Source: Cellulomonas sp. RIT-PI-Y
Lineage (GTDB): Bacteria; Actinomycetota; Actinomycetes; Actinomycetales; Cellulomonadaceae
NCBI RefSeq assembly: GCF_025642745.1
Contig: NZ_JANZKP010000040.1
Coordinates: 1 to 32,579, forward strand
Length of the DNA: 32,579 bases
Direction of reading: 5' to 3'
Shown here: one piece after another, positions 17,139 through 24,751 of the stretch
Position numbering within the stretch: position 1 is the stretch's first letter
Layout of the letters: the number at the start of each line of letters is the position of its first letter
The notes under the pieces: generated by a model
The model's input: the letters and a program-made list of their open reading frames with translations, nothing else
Told to the model about the DNA's origin: nothing
Database searches by the model: none
Program-made: the position numbers and the translations under genes

Positions 17139-18379
17139 TGGCCCCCGCGCTGCCGGACGGCGACCCGGCCCCCGAGGACGGCCGGCTGCCGGAGACCGTC
17201 CGGGACGGCGCCGCCGACCGCAGCTTCGGGATCTACCTGCACGTGCCGTTCTGCACGGTGCGCTGCGGGTACTGCGACTTCAACACCTACACCGCGACCG
17301 AGCTGGGCGGCGGTGCGAGCCAGTCGTCCTACGCGGAGACCGCACTGAGCGAGATCGCGCTGGCCCGTCGGGTGCTGGCCGAGGCGGAGCTGCCGGAACG
17401 CCCGGTCGGCACCGTGTTCGTCGGGGGCGGGACACCCACCGTCCTGCCCGCCCGGGACCTGGCGCGGATGCTGGACGGGGTCCGCGACTCCTGGGGTCTG
17501 GCACCGGGCGCGGAGGTCACCACCGAGGCGAACCCGGACTCGGTGACCCCGGACGACCTGGCAGCACTGTCGGCGGCGGGCTTCACCCGGGTGTCCTTCG
17601 GGATGCAGTCCGCGGTGCCGCGGGTGCTGGCCACCCTGGACCGGACCCACGACCCGCGCCGGATCCCGGACGTGGTCCGCTGGGCGCGGGACGCCGGTCT
17701 CGCGGTGTCGTTGGACCTGATCTACGGCACCCCGGGGGAGAGCCTCGACGACTGGCGGGCCAGTGTGGAGTCGGCGCTGGCCACCGGGGTGGACCACATC
17801 TCGGCCTACGCGCTGGTGATCGAGCAGGGCACCCGGATGGCGGTGCAGGTGCGGCGCGGGGACCTGCCGTTGCCGGAGGAGGACGACCAGGCGGCCAAGT
17901 ACGAGCTGGCCGACGACCTGTTCTCCGCGGCCGGGCTGACCTGGTACGAGGTGAGCAACTGGGCGCGCACCCCGGACGACGCGTGCCGGCACAACCTCGC
18001 GTACTGGCGCAACGACGACTGGTGGGGGATCGGTCCCGGTGCGCACAGCCATGTCGGCGGGACGCGCTGGTGGAACGTGAAGCACCCGCGGGCCTACGCG
18101 GACCGGCTGGCCTCGGGGGTGAGCCCGGCGGCGGGCCGGGAGCTGATCGAGCCGGAGAGCGCCCAGCTGGAGCGGGTGATGCTCGCGGTACGGCTGCGGG
18201 AGGGACTGCCGGTGTCGGCGCTGTCCTCGACCGCTCGGACCCGGGTGGCCGCACTGGTGGCGGACGGCTTGGTCGACGGGCTGGCGGCGCTCGGCCGCGG
18301 GGTCGACGTGCCGCGGGTGGTGCTGACCCGGCGCGGGCGACTGCTGGCCGACGCCGTGGTCCGCGACCTCACGGACTGA
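17138..18379 (+). CDS. hemW: HemW (HemN-like radical SAM protein)
   Basis: A 413-residue radical SAM protein. 'YLHVPFCTVRCGYCDFNT' contains the CX3CX2C iron-sulfur motif (C39, C43, C46). It also has the HemW/HemN-typical 'VFVGGGTPTVLP', 'TTEANPDSVTPDDLAALSAAGFTRVSFGMQS', 'DLIYGTPGESLDDWRASV' and 'EVSNWAR..CRHNLAYWRNDDWWGIGPGAHS'. The last block, and the CxxxCxxC without an extra cysteine, point to HemW, the heme chaperone, rather than coproporphyrinogen dehydrogenase HemN. The ATG at 17138 overlaps the preceding TGA by 1 nt. A GTG directly before it (17135) is an alternative. A bidirectional hairpin follows the gene. Confidence 0.92.
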   Translation: MAPALPDGDPAPEDGRLPETVRDGAADRSFGIYLHVPFCTVRCGYCDFNTYTATELGGGASQSSYAETALSEIALARRVLAEAELPERPVGTVFVGGGTPTVLPARDLARMLDGVRDSWGLAPGAEVTTEANPDSVTPDDLAALSAAGFTRVSFGMQSAVPRVLATLDRTHDPRRIPDVVRWARDAGLAVSLDLIYGTPGESLDDWRASVESALATGVDHISAYALVIEQGTRMAVQVRRGDLPLPEEDDQAAKYELADDLFSAAGLTWYEVSNWARTPDDACRHNLAYWRNDDWWGIGPGAHSHVGGTRWWNVKHPRAYADRLASGVSPAAGRELIEPESAQLERVMLAVRLREGLPVSALSSTARTRVAALVADGLVDGLAALGRGVDVPRVVLTRRGRLLADAVVRDLTD

Positions 18380-18384
18380 GCGGG

Positions 18385-18416
18385 CGGTGCGCCGGACGGT
18401 GCGGCCCGGCGCACCG
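18385..18416. terminator. Bidirectional hairpin terminator between hemW and the DUF4870 gene
   Basis: CGGTGCGCCGG (18385-18395) pairs perfectly with CCGGCGCACCG (18406-18416) around a 10-nt loop. It lies 5 bp after the hemW stop and 5 bp beyond the stop of the convergent gene on the minus strand. Confidence 0.75.
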
Positions 18417-18421
18417 GCGGC

Positions 18422-18919
18422 TCACTTGATCAGGCGGAGGCACACCGGATAGCGGTACCAGGTGTACTTGTTGGCCGCGACGGCGGCGATGATGCCGAAC
18501 ACCAGCGCGGCGACGCTGACCAGCGGCACCAGGAAGCTCAGCAGGCCGAAGGTGACAGCGGCCAGGATGCTGGTGCCGATGTAGGCGATCAGCACGGTGA
18601 GCGAGAAGTTCAGCGCCTCCTTGGACTGGTCCTCGAGGTAAGGTCCGCGGCCCCGGTAGACCAGCCAGATGATCAGCGGCGCGACGAAGCTGAACAGGAT
18701 CGCGCCGACGTGGCTGAAGATCGCCCACAGCTTCTCGTCCTGCGGGGTGAGCGGTGCGCCGGTCGGGGCGCTGTACTGCTGCTGCGGACCGCCGGCGGGG
18801 GCGCCGTAGGGCTGGCCCGGTGCGCCGTAGGGCTGGCCGGTCGGTGCGCCGTACTGCGGCTCGCCGGCAGGCCGGTCGTTCCAGGGCTGGTCCGGCTGCG
18901 GCTGCTGGGGCTGCGTCAT
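18422..18919 (-). CDS. DUF4870 family small membrane protein with Pro/Gln/Tyr-rich N-terminus
   Basis: A 165-residue protein. The first 60 residues are a low-complexity stretch with repeated 'QPYGAP' units ('TGQPYGAPGQPYGAPAGGPQQQY'). The rest matches DUF4870: 'LTPQDEKLWAIFSHVGAILFSFVAPLIIWLVYRGRGPYLEDQSKEALNFSLTVLIAYIG', then two or three further hydrophobic helices. The function of the family is unknown. The ATG at 18919 has AGGAG on the minus strand at 5-nt spacing. It is divergent from the gene at 19086, which carries the same kind of repeat-rich N-terminus, with 166 bp between their starts. Confidence 0.85.
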   Translation of the reverse strand: MTQPQQPQPDQPWNDRPAGEPQYGAPTGQPYGAPGQPYGAPAGGPQQQYSAPTGAPLTPQDEKLWAIFSHVGAILFSFVAPLIIWLVYRGRGPYLEDQSKEALNFSLTVLIAYIGTSILAAVTFGLLSFLVPLVSVAALVFGIIAAVAANKYTWYRYPVCLRLIK

Positions 18920-19085
18920 GGGTACTCCTGCTCGGGTGGGGCACGGATGGCTGCGCAGTGACAGTAGCGATCCTGAGTGCCGGATGGGCGAACCTGTCCA
19001 CCAGTGCGTCGTCTTGACACTGTTGACGCGGTTTCGGTTCGCTGTCTCCGCTGGGCGATGCGCGCCCGGGACGAGGAGGCCTGCT

Positions 19086-20072
19086 ATGACTGACCCCACC
19101 GGCGCGACCCCGCCGCGCGACGACGACCCGAACGCTGCCGGACAGCAGCCCCCGGCGGGCGAGCCGTACGGACAGCAGCCCTCCGGCCAGCAGCCGCCGA
19201 CCGGAGCGCCTCAGGAGCCGTACGGTCAGCCGCAGCAGCCCTACGGCCAGCAGCCGCCGACCGGAGCTCCGCAGCAGCCGTACGGTCAGCCGCAGCAGCC
19301 CTACGGCGAGCCGCAGCAGCCTTACGGCCAGCCCTACGGTCAGCAGCCGCCCGCGGCTCAGCCCTACGGCGGTCCGGCGGGGTACGCCCAGCCCTCTGCC
19401 GGCTCCGCGATCGGCGACGGCTTCTCCTGGGCCTGGGGCAAGTTCACCCAGAACGCCGGCCCGCTGATCGGCGGCCTGGCGGTCTACGGTGCGGCGCTCG
19501 TGGTGCTGATCATCATCTTCTTCAGCATCATCATCGGCGGTACGGCGGCGGCCACGGACGCCTACGGGAACGTGCGTCCGGGCGCGGCCGGGGCGGCCTT
19601 CGGCGCCTACCTGATCTTCTTCGCGCTCGTGCTGCTGTTCGCGGCCTTCGTGCAGGCCGCGGTGATCCGGGTGGTCACCGAGGTGATGAACACCGGGCGC
19701 ACCAGCTTCGGCAGCTTCTTCCGGATCGACCGGGTCGGCACCGTGCTGCTCGCGGCGCTGCTGGTCGGTCTGGGCACGGGGATCGGCACCGCGCTGCTCT
19801 ACCTGCCGGGCATCGTGTTCGCGTTCTTCGCCCAGTTCACCCTGTTCTTCGTGATCGACAAGGGCTTGGGCGCGATCGACGCGATCAAGGCGAGCTTCCA
19901 GCTGGCCTACAAGAACTTCGCCACCGCCGCGCTGCTCTACCTGGTCGTGCTGGTGGCCTCGTCCATCGGCGGCTCGCTGTGCGGCATCGGTGCGCTGGTC
20001 ACCACGCCGCTGGCCATGCTGGTCTCCGGCTTCGTGTTCCGTCGCCTGCACGGCGAGGGCGTCGCGGCCTGA
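19086..20072 (+). CDS. Membrane protein with QPYG-repeat N-terminus (glycerophosphodiesterase-membrane/DUF975-like core)
   Basis: A 328-residue protein. Residues 1-105 are a disordered Pro/Gln/Gly/Tyr region built from 'QPQQPYG', 'QQPPTGAP' and similar units. A C-terminal core follows with about five or six hydrophobic segments ('FSWAWGKFTQNAGPLIGGLAVYGAALVVLIIIFFSIIIGG', 'FFALVLLFAAFVQAAVIRVVTEVMN', 'FAFFAQFTLFFVIDKGLGAIDAIKASFQLAYKNF'). The core resembles the membrane domains annotated as glycerophosphoryl diester phosphodiesterase membrane domain/DUF975. No enzymatic domain is present. The ATG at 19086 has GAGGAGG (19073-19079) upstream. Function is unknown. The cytoplasmic tail may mediate protein contacts. 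Confidence 0.8.
   Translation: MTDPTGATPPRDDDPNAAGQQPPAGEPYGQQPSGQQPPTGAPQEPYGQPQQPYGQQPPTGAPQQPYGQPQQPYGEPQQPYGQPYGQQPPAAQPYGGPAGYAQPSAGSAIGDGFSWAWGKFTQNAGPLIGGLAVYGAALVVLIIIFFSIIIGGTAAATDAYGNVRPGAAGAAFGAYLIFFALVLLFAAFVQAAVIRVVTEVMNTGRTSFGSFFRIDRVGTVLLAALLVGLGTGIGTALLYLPGIVFAFFAQFTLFFVIDKGLGAIDAIKASFQLAYKNFATAALLYLVVLVASSIGGSLCGIGALVTTPLAMLVSGFVFRRLHGEGVAA
19188..19307 (+). repeat. 60-bp tandem duplication in the QPYG-rich N-terminal coding region
   Basis: Two adjacent 60-nt units (19188-19247 and 19248-19307) are nearly identical, differing at only a few positions near the middle. Each encodes 20 residues of the type QQPPTGAPQ[EQ]PYGQPQQPYG. Shorter 'CAGCAGCC(G/C)TACGG' units continue to about 19345. 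The reading frame is kept, so copy number could vary between strains without breaking the gene. Confidence 0.85.
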
Positions 20073-20081
20073 GTCGTCCAC

Positions 20082-20119
20082 CGGAGCGCCGTCGTCCCAC
20101 CCGGGACGGCGGCGCTCCG
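20082..20119. terminator. Bidirectional hairpin terminator between convergent genes
   Basis: CGGAGCGCCGTCGTCCC (20082-20098) pairs with GGGACGGCGGCGCTCCG (20103-20119), with one T-G wobble and a 4-nt loop (ACCC), making a 17-position stem. It begins 9 bp after the stop of the upstream membrane-protein gene and lies 7 bp beyond the stop of the DUF3097 gene on the other strand. Confidence 0.8.
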
Positions 20120-20126
20120 TCGTTCC

Positions 20127-20978
20127 TCAGGCGGTCACGAAGTCGATCAGCTCCTCGACCCGGCCGAGCAGCGACGGCTCCAGGTCGGCGTAGCTGCGGA
20201 CGCTGCGCAGGATCCGCTGCCAGGCCCGGGCGACGTCCGCCTGCTCGTCCGCGGGCCAGCCGAGCTCGCGCAGGATGCCGCGCTTCCACTCCGTGCCGCG
20301 CTCGATCACCGGCCAGCGCTCCAGCCCGATCCGCTGCGGGCGGACCGCCTGCCACACGTCCACGTACGGGTGACCGAGCACCAGCACGGTGCCGTTCGTC
20401 ACCGTGCGCAGCGCCGCGTCGGCGATCCGCTGCTCCTTGGACCCGGGCACCAGGTGGTCGACCAGCACGCCGACCTTGCGCCCGACGGTCGGGTCGAAGT
20501 CGCGCAGCGCGTCCTCCAGGTTGTCGACGCCCTGCAGCAGCTCGACCACCACGCCCTCGGCGCGCAGGTCGTCGCCCCAGACCTTCTCCACCAGCTCGGC
20601 GTCGTGCTTGCCCTCCACCCAGATCCGGGAGCCGCGGGCGACCCGGGCGCGCTGATCGGGGGCGGCGAGCGACCCGGAGGCGGTGCGTCGCGGACCGGTG
20701 GCCGCCGCTGCAGGCCGGTGCGGGACCAGCTCGACCGGGGCGCCGTCGATCCAGAAGCCCGGACCGAGCCGGAAGGTGCGGGTCCGGCCGTGCCGGTCCT
20801 CCAGGACGACCACGTGCTCGCCACCGGACTTCTCCACCCGGGTGATCGCACCGACCCAGCCGGTGGTCACCTCCTCGACCACCAGTCCGCGCTCGGCGGG
20901 GACCGGGCGGGAGGCGGGTCGCCGGTGCGCGGACTGCGATCCGGAGGACAGGACGTCGGAGCCGTAACGGTCGTTCAC
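20127..20978 (-). CDS. DUF3097 family protein
   Basis: A 283-residue soluble protein. It begins 'VNDRYGSDVLSS' and contains the family hallmarks 'GLVVEEVTTGWVGAITRVEKSGGEHVVVLEDRHGRTRTFRLGPGFWIDG', 'RIWVEGKHDAELVEKVWGDDLRAEGVVVELLQGVDNL', 'RKVGVLVDHLVPGSKEQRIA' and 'VLVLGHPYVDVWQAVRP'. The 'VEGKHDAELVEKVWG..L' segment recalls a TOPRIM-like fold (E, then DhLV/D), which would suggest nucleic-acid work. That is inference only, and no function is established. The GTG at 20978 follows a leaderless-type -10 box on the minus strand. The frame is open further upstream, but that would run into the divergent MFS gene. Confidence 0.85.
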   Translation of the reverse strand: MNDRYGSDVLSSGSQSAHRRPASRPVPAERGLVVEEVTTGWVGAITRVEKSGGEHVVVLEDRHGRTRTFRLGPGFWIDGAPVELVPHRPAAAATGPRRTASGSLAAPDQRARVARGSRIWVEGKHDAELVEKVWGDDLRAEGVVVELLQGVDNLEDALRDFDPTVGRKVGVLVDHLVPGSKEQRIADAALRTVTNGTVLVLGHPYVDVWQAVRPQRIGLERWPVIERGTEWKRGILRELGWPADEQADVARAWQRILRSVRSYADLEPSLLGRVEELIDFVTA

Positions 20979-20985
20979 GTCCGGC

Positions 20986-20991
20986 AGCGTA
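20986..20991 (-). promoter_or_regulatory. Predicted leaderless -10 box of the DUF3097 gene
   Basis: On the minus strand TACGCT (TANNNT) is followed by 7 nt and then the GTG start at 20978. There is no ribosome-binding site. The pattern is the same as at leuS, comEA and the second XRE-TPR regulator. Confidence 0.45.
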
Positions 20992-21027
20992 GGTGTGGAT
21001 GTCCTGGCGCCGTGGTAAGACACGTCG

Positions 21028-22500
21028 GTGACATCCCCCGCTGACGCCGACCTGGATCCGAACCGCTGGCGAGCCCTCGGGGTGTGTCTGGCGATCGGGT
21101 TCATCACCATGCTGGACGTCTCGATCGTGAACGTGGCGCTCCCGTCGATCGAGCAGAGCCTGGAGGCCTCGGCCAGCCAGCTGCAGCTGATCGTCGCCGG
21201 GTACACCCTGGCGTTCGGGTTGGTGCTCGTGCCCGCGGGACGGCTGGGTGACGCGCGCGGTCGCCGACGGCTGTTCCTGATCGGGCTGACCGGCTTCGCG
21301 GTGACCAGCCTGGGCGCCGGGTTCGCCCCGTCGGACGAGGTGCTGGCGATCCTGCGCCTGTTGCAGGGGGCCAGCGCCGGTCTGCTGAACCCGCAGGTCG
21401 TCGGCACGATCCAGCAGCTGTTCTCCGGCTACGAACGCGGTCGGGCCTTCGGCTACTTCGGCGCGACCATCGGGGTGTCCACCGCGATCGGTCCGCTGCT
21501 GGGCGGCCTGATCATCCAGGCGTTCGGGGCGGAGCAGGGCTGGCGCTGGGTGTTCTTCGTGAACGTGCCGGTGGTCGCGGTGGTGCTGCCGTTGGCGATG
21601 CGCTGGCTGCCGAAGACGGCGGCCCGTCCCCGTGGGCCCGCCGGGACGCTCACCGCGAGCGGCCGGCCACGGCTGGACGTGCCCGGCCTGGTGCTGATCG
21701 CGCTCGCGGCGACGGCGGTGATGCTGCCCTTCGTCACCACCACCGGCAGCGGCGACGACGCGTCCCGGTGGTGGTGGCTGCTGGTCGGGCTGGTGATCGC
21801 GGTGCTGACGGTGCTGTGGGAGCGGGCCTACCAGCGCCGGACCGGGGCGGCGGTGCTGGACCCGCGGGTGATCGGCGACCCGGCGTTCCGCAACGGCGCG
21901 CTGCTCGGGATGGCGTACTTCGCCGGGTTCACCTCGGTGTTCCTGGTCGTGACGATCTACCTGCAACAGGTCGCCGGGTACACGCCGTTGCAGGCCGGGC
22001 TGGTCGGCATGCCGTTCGCCATCGGGTCGGCCATCGCGGCGCAGCGGTCCGGGAAGCTGGTGGCCCAGCACGGCCGGCTGCTGGTGGTGATCGGGCTCGT
22101 GCTGGTGCTGGCCGGGCTCGCCGGGACCGACGTGGTGATCCGGGTGGTGGACCCGCCCGCGGTCGCCTGGGCGGTGGCGGCGACCCAGATGATCGCCGGC
22201 GTGGGCTCCGGGCTGGTCATCTCCCCGAACCAGACCCTGACCCTGGCGAACGTGCCGGTCGAGCGCGCCGGGGTGGCGGGGTCGATGCTGCAGGTCGGCC
22301 AGCGGATCGGGTCCGCGCTCGGGGTGGCGGTGGTGCTGTCCACCTTCTACTCCGGACTGTCCGCGGGCATGGACGGCGGACCGGCCGCCGGGCGCGCGCT
22401 GCTCGTCACGGTGGCGCTGGTCGCGATCGCGCTGGTGGTCGGCGGGTTCGACCTGGTGGCCCGTCGGCGCGAGCAGGAGGCGGCTGGACCCGGGGCGTAG
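21028..22500 (+). CDS. MFS transporter, DHA2 (EmrB/QacA) family
   Basis: A 490-residue protein with about 14 predicted helices. 'GFITMLDVSIVNVALPSIEQSL' is motif D1 of 14-helix drug:H+ antiporters, and 'GRLGDARGRRRLF' is MFS motif A. 'LLQGASAGLLNPQVVGTIQQLF' and 'GYFGATIGVSTAIGPLLGGLI' are motifs B and C, which are characteristic of exporters. Substrates are typically cationic or hydrophobic compounds, and specificity cannot be read. The GTG start at 21028 may be leaderless, with a TAAGAC element 6 nt upstream. It is divergent from the DUF3097 gene. The stop lies 2 bp before the CIRCE operator of hrcA. Confidence 0.92.
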   Translation: MTSPADADLDPNRWRALGVCLAIGFITMLDVSIVNVALPSIEQSLEASASQLQLIVAGYTLAFGLVLVPAGRLGDARGRRRLFLIGLTGFAVTSLGAGFAPSDEVLAILRLLQGASAGLLNPQVVGTIQQLFSGYERGRAFGYFGATIGVSTAIGPLLGGLIIQAFGAEQGWRWVFFVNVPVVAVVLPLAMRWLPKTAARPRGPAGTLTASGRPRLDVPGLVLIALAATAVMLPFVTTTGSGDDASRWWWLLVGLVIAVLTVLWERAYQRRTGAAVLDPRVIGDPAFRNGALLGMAYFAGFTSVFLVVTIYLQQVAGYTPLQAGLVGMPFAIGSAIAAQRSGKLVAQHGRLLVVIGLVLVLAGLAGTDVVIRVVDPPAVAWAVAATQMIAGVGSGLVISPNQTLTLANVPVERAGVAGSMLQVGQRIGSALGVAVVLSTFYSGLSAGMDGGPAAGRALLVTVALVAIALVVGGFDLVARRREQEAAGPGA

Positions 22501-22502
22501 CA

Positions 22503-22529
22503 TTGGCACTCGGTGTCCGAGAGTGCTAC
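22503..22529. promoter_or_regulatory. CIRCE operator (HrcA binding site)
   Basis: TTGGCACTC-N9-GAGTGCTAC matches the CIRCE consensus TTAGCACTC-N9-GAGTGCTAA at 16 of 18 arm positions, with exactly 9 nt between the arms. It lies 25 bp upstream of the hrcA start, so HrcA is expected to repress its own hrcA-dnaJ2 transcript and release it on heat shock. Confidence 0.92.
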
Positions 22530-22554
22530 CCGACGCACCAGGAGGAGGTGGACG

Positions 22555-23583
22555 ATGGCCGAGGACCGCAGGCTCGACGTGTTGCGCGCGATCGTGGAGG
22601 ACTACGTCTCCACCAAGGAGCCGGTCGGCTCCCGCGCCCTGGTCGAGCGGCACTCCCTCGGCGTCTCCCCGGCCACGATCCGCAACGACATGGCGGCGCT
22701 GGAGGAGGCCGGGCTGATCGTCCAGCCGCACACGTCCGCCGGAAGGGTGCCCACCGACAAGGGGTACCGGCTGTTCGTGGACCGGCTGGCCACCCTCAAG
22801 CCGCTGTCCACCCCGGAGCGCCGGGCGATCGAGACCTTCATGCAGGACGCGGTCGACCTGGACGACGTGGTCGACCGGGCGGTGCGGCTGCTCGCGCAGC
22901 TGACCCACCAGGTCGCGGTGGTCCAGTACCCCTCGCTGCGCCGGACGGCGCTGCGGCACGTGGAGCTGGTCCCGGTCGCGGAACGCCACCTGCTGGTGGT
23001 GATCATCACCGAGCACGGCCGGGTCGAGCAGCGCACGCTGGAACTCGCGGACCCGATGGACCTGGCCACCGTCGCCCGGCTGCGGATGCTGCTCAACGTG
23101 GCGGCGGCCGGTCGGCGGCTGTCCGACCTGGACGCGGCCCTGGCCGGGATCGCGGACGAGGTCGAGCCGGAGTCCGGCGCCCTGCTGCACGCCGTCGTCG
23201 GGGTGATCGAGGACACCCTGGCGGGGGAGAGCGAGGAGCGCGTGGTCGTGGCCGGCACCGCCAACCTGGTCCGCGGCAACACCGACGTGGCCCGCACGCT
23301 CAGCCCGGTGCTCGAGGCGCTGGAGGAGCAGGTGGTGCTGCTCCGGCTGCTGTCCGACGCCGCCGAGGACGAGGGCGTGTCGGTGCGGATCGGCCGCGAG
23401 ACCCGGCACGAGGGGCTGATCGAGGCCAGCCTGGTCAGCTCCGGCTACGGCACGGACGCGGACGGCGGTGGCACGGCGGTCGCCCGGATCGCCTCCCTCG
23501 GCCCGCTCCGGATGGACTACCCCGGCACGATCGTCTCCGTGCGTGCCGTCGCCCGTTACCTGTCGCGCATCCTGGCCAACTGA
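22555..23583 (+). CDS. hrcA: Heat-inducible transcription repressor HrcA
   Basis: A 342-residue repressor. Its N-terminal winged helix-turn-helix is '[74 protein letters not shown]', the classic HrcA opening. The GAF-like central domain ('[43 protein letters not shown]') and the C-terminal '[28 protein letters not shown]' complete the family. It binds CIRCE to repress chaperone genes, and its activity depends on GroEL in other bacteria. The ATG at 22555 follows AGGAGGAGG (22540-22548), so the longer in-frame GTG at 22513, which lies inside CIRCE, is rejected. Confidence 0.98.
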   Translation: MAEDRRLDVLRAIVEDYVSTKEPVGSRALVERHSLGVSPATIRNDMAALEEAGLIVQPHTSAGRVPTDKGYRLFVDRLATLKPLSTPERRAIETFMQDAVDLDDVVDRAVRLLAQLTHQVAVVQYPSLRRTALRHVELVPVAERHLLVVIITEHGRVEQRTLELADPMDLATVARLRMLLNVAAAGRRLSDLDAALAGIADEVEPESGALLHAVVGVIEDTLAGESEERVVVAGTANLVRGNTDVARTLSPVLEALEEQVVLLRLLSDAAEDEGVSVRIGRETRHEGLIEASLVSSGYGTDADGGGTAVARIASLGPLRMDYPGTIVSVRAVARYLSRILAN

Positions 23584-23620
23584 GCCCGACCGACGACCCC
23601 CCTGATCGAGGAAGCACTCT

Positions 23621-24751
23621 GTGAACGATTACTACGAGGTCCTGGGCGTCCCGCGCGACGCCACCGGCGAGCAGATCAAGAAGGCCTACCGCCGACGGGC
23701 ACGTGAGCTGCACCCGGACGTCGCCGGATCGGACGCCGCCTCGGAGGAGAAGTTCAAGGACGTCCAACGCGCGTACGAGGTGCTGTCCAACCCGGACAAG
23801 CGCCAGATGTACGACCTGGGCCAGGACCCCACCGCTCCCGGCGGTGGCGGCGGTCAGGCCGGCGGCTTCGGTTTCCAGGACATCTTCGAGACGTTCTTCG
23901 GCGCGGCGGCCGGTGGGGGGCAGCGGGGCCCGATCCCGCGTGCCCGCCGGGGCCAGGACGCGCTGATCCGGCTGGACCTGGACCTGTCCGAGGCGACGTT
24001 CGGCGCCCACCGCCAGGTGCCGATCGACACCGCGGTGGTGTGTCCGACCTGCTCGGGCTCCTGCTGCCGTCCGGGCACCTCGCCGCGGACCTGCGAGGTC
24101 TGCGACGGCCGCGGCACCGTGCAGCGGGTGGCCCGGTCGTTCCTCGGCCAGGTGATGACCACCCAGCCGTGCGCGGCCTGCCACGGCTTCGGCACGGTCA
24201 TCCCCGAGCCCTGCGCCGAGTGCGCGGGCGAGGGCCGGGTGCGCTCGCGGCGGACCCTGGAGGTCGACGTGCCCGCGGGCGTGGACACCGGCACCCGGAT
24301 CAAGCTCACCGCCCAGGGCGAGGTCGGCCCCGCCGGTGGTCCGGCGGGCGACATCTACCTGGAGGTGCGCGAGCGCCGCCACGACACCTTCCTGCGCGAG
24401 GGCGACGACCTGCACTGCACGTTGCAGGTGCCGATGACCGCCGCCGCGCTGGGCACGGTGCTGACCCTGGACACCCTGGACGGTCCGAAGGAGGTCGACC
24501 TGCGCCCCGGCACCCAGCCGCAGCAGGTGGTCACCCTGAAGAACCTCGGCGTCGGGCACCTGCACGCCGGCGGCCGCGGCGACCTGCACGTGCACGTCGA
24601 CGTCCAGGTGCCGACCGGTCTGGACGAGGAGCAGTCCGCGCTGCTGCGGCAGCTGTCCGCACTGCGCGGCGAGGAGCGCCCGGACGCCCGGCTGCAGGCC
24701 GCCAGCACCGGGGTGTTCGCCAAGCTGCGCGACAAGCTCTCGGGTCGCTGA
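23621..24751 (+). CDS. dnaJ: Chaperone protein DnaJ (DnaJ2 type)
   Basis: A 376-residue type I J-protein. The J domain has HPD at residues 31-33 ('RELHPDVAG'). A Gly/Phe linker follows ('GGGGGQAGGFGFQDIFETFF'), then a zinc domain with four Cys repeats: CPTCSGSC, CEVCDGRG, CAACHGFG, CAECAGEG. The C-terminal substrate-binding domain contains 'LEVDVPAGVDTGTRIKLTAQGEVG'. It stimulates DnaK. No dnaK or grpE is in this window. The first zinc repeat ends in Cys rather than Gly and is followed by another Cys. The GTG at 23621 has GAGGAAG at 6-nt spacing. The gene follows hrcA by 37 bp and overlaps rsmE by 1 nt. Confidence 0.97.
   Translation: MNDYYEVLGVPRDATGEQIKKAYRRRARELHPDVAGSDAASEEKFKDVQRAYEVLSNPDKRQMYDLGQDPTAPGGGGGQAGGFGFQDIFETFFGAAAGGGQRGPIPRARRGQDALIRLDLDLSEATFGAHRQVPIDTAVVCPTCSGSCCRPGTSPRTCEVCDGRGTVQRVARSFLGQVMTTQPCAACHGFGTVIPEPCAECAGEGRVRSRRTLEVDVPAGVDTGTRIKLTAQGEVGPAGGPAGDIYLEVRERRHDTFLREGDDLHCTLQVPMTAAALGTVLTLDTLDGPKEVDLRPGTQPQQVVTLKNLGVGHLHAGGRGDLHVHVDVQVPTGLDEEQSALLRQLSALRGEERPDARLQAASTGVFAKLRDKLSGR

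Noticed and set aside
19014..19042. TTGACA as a -35 element for the QPYG-repeat membrane gene
   Set aside because: No TANNNT-type -10 lies at 16-19 nt downstream, so I did not list it as a promoter.
19999..23409. 1136-codon minus-strand open frame opposite the MFS and hrcA genes
   Set aside because: It is antisense to clearly conserved HrcA and DHA2 sequences, with low-complexity translation.
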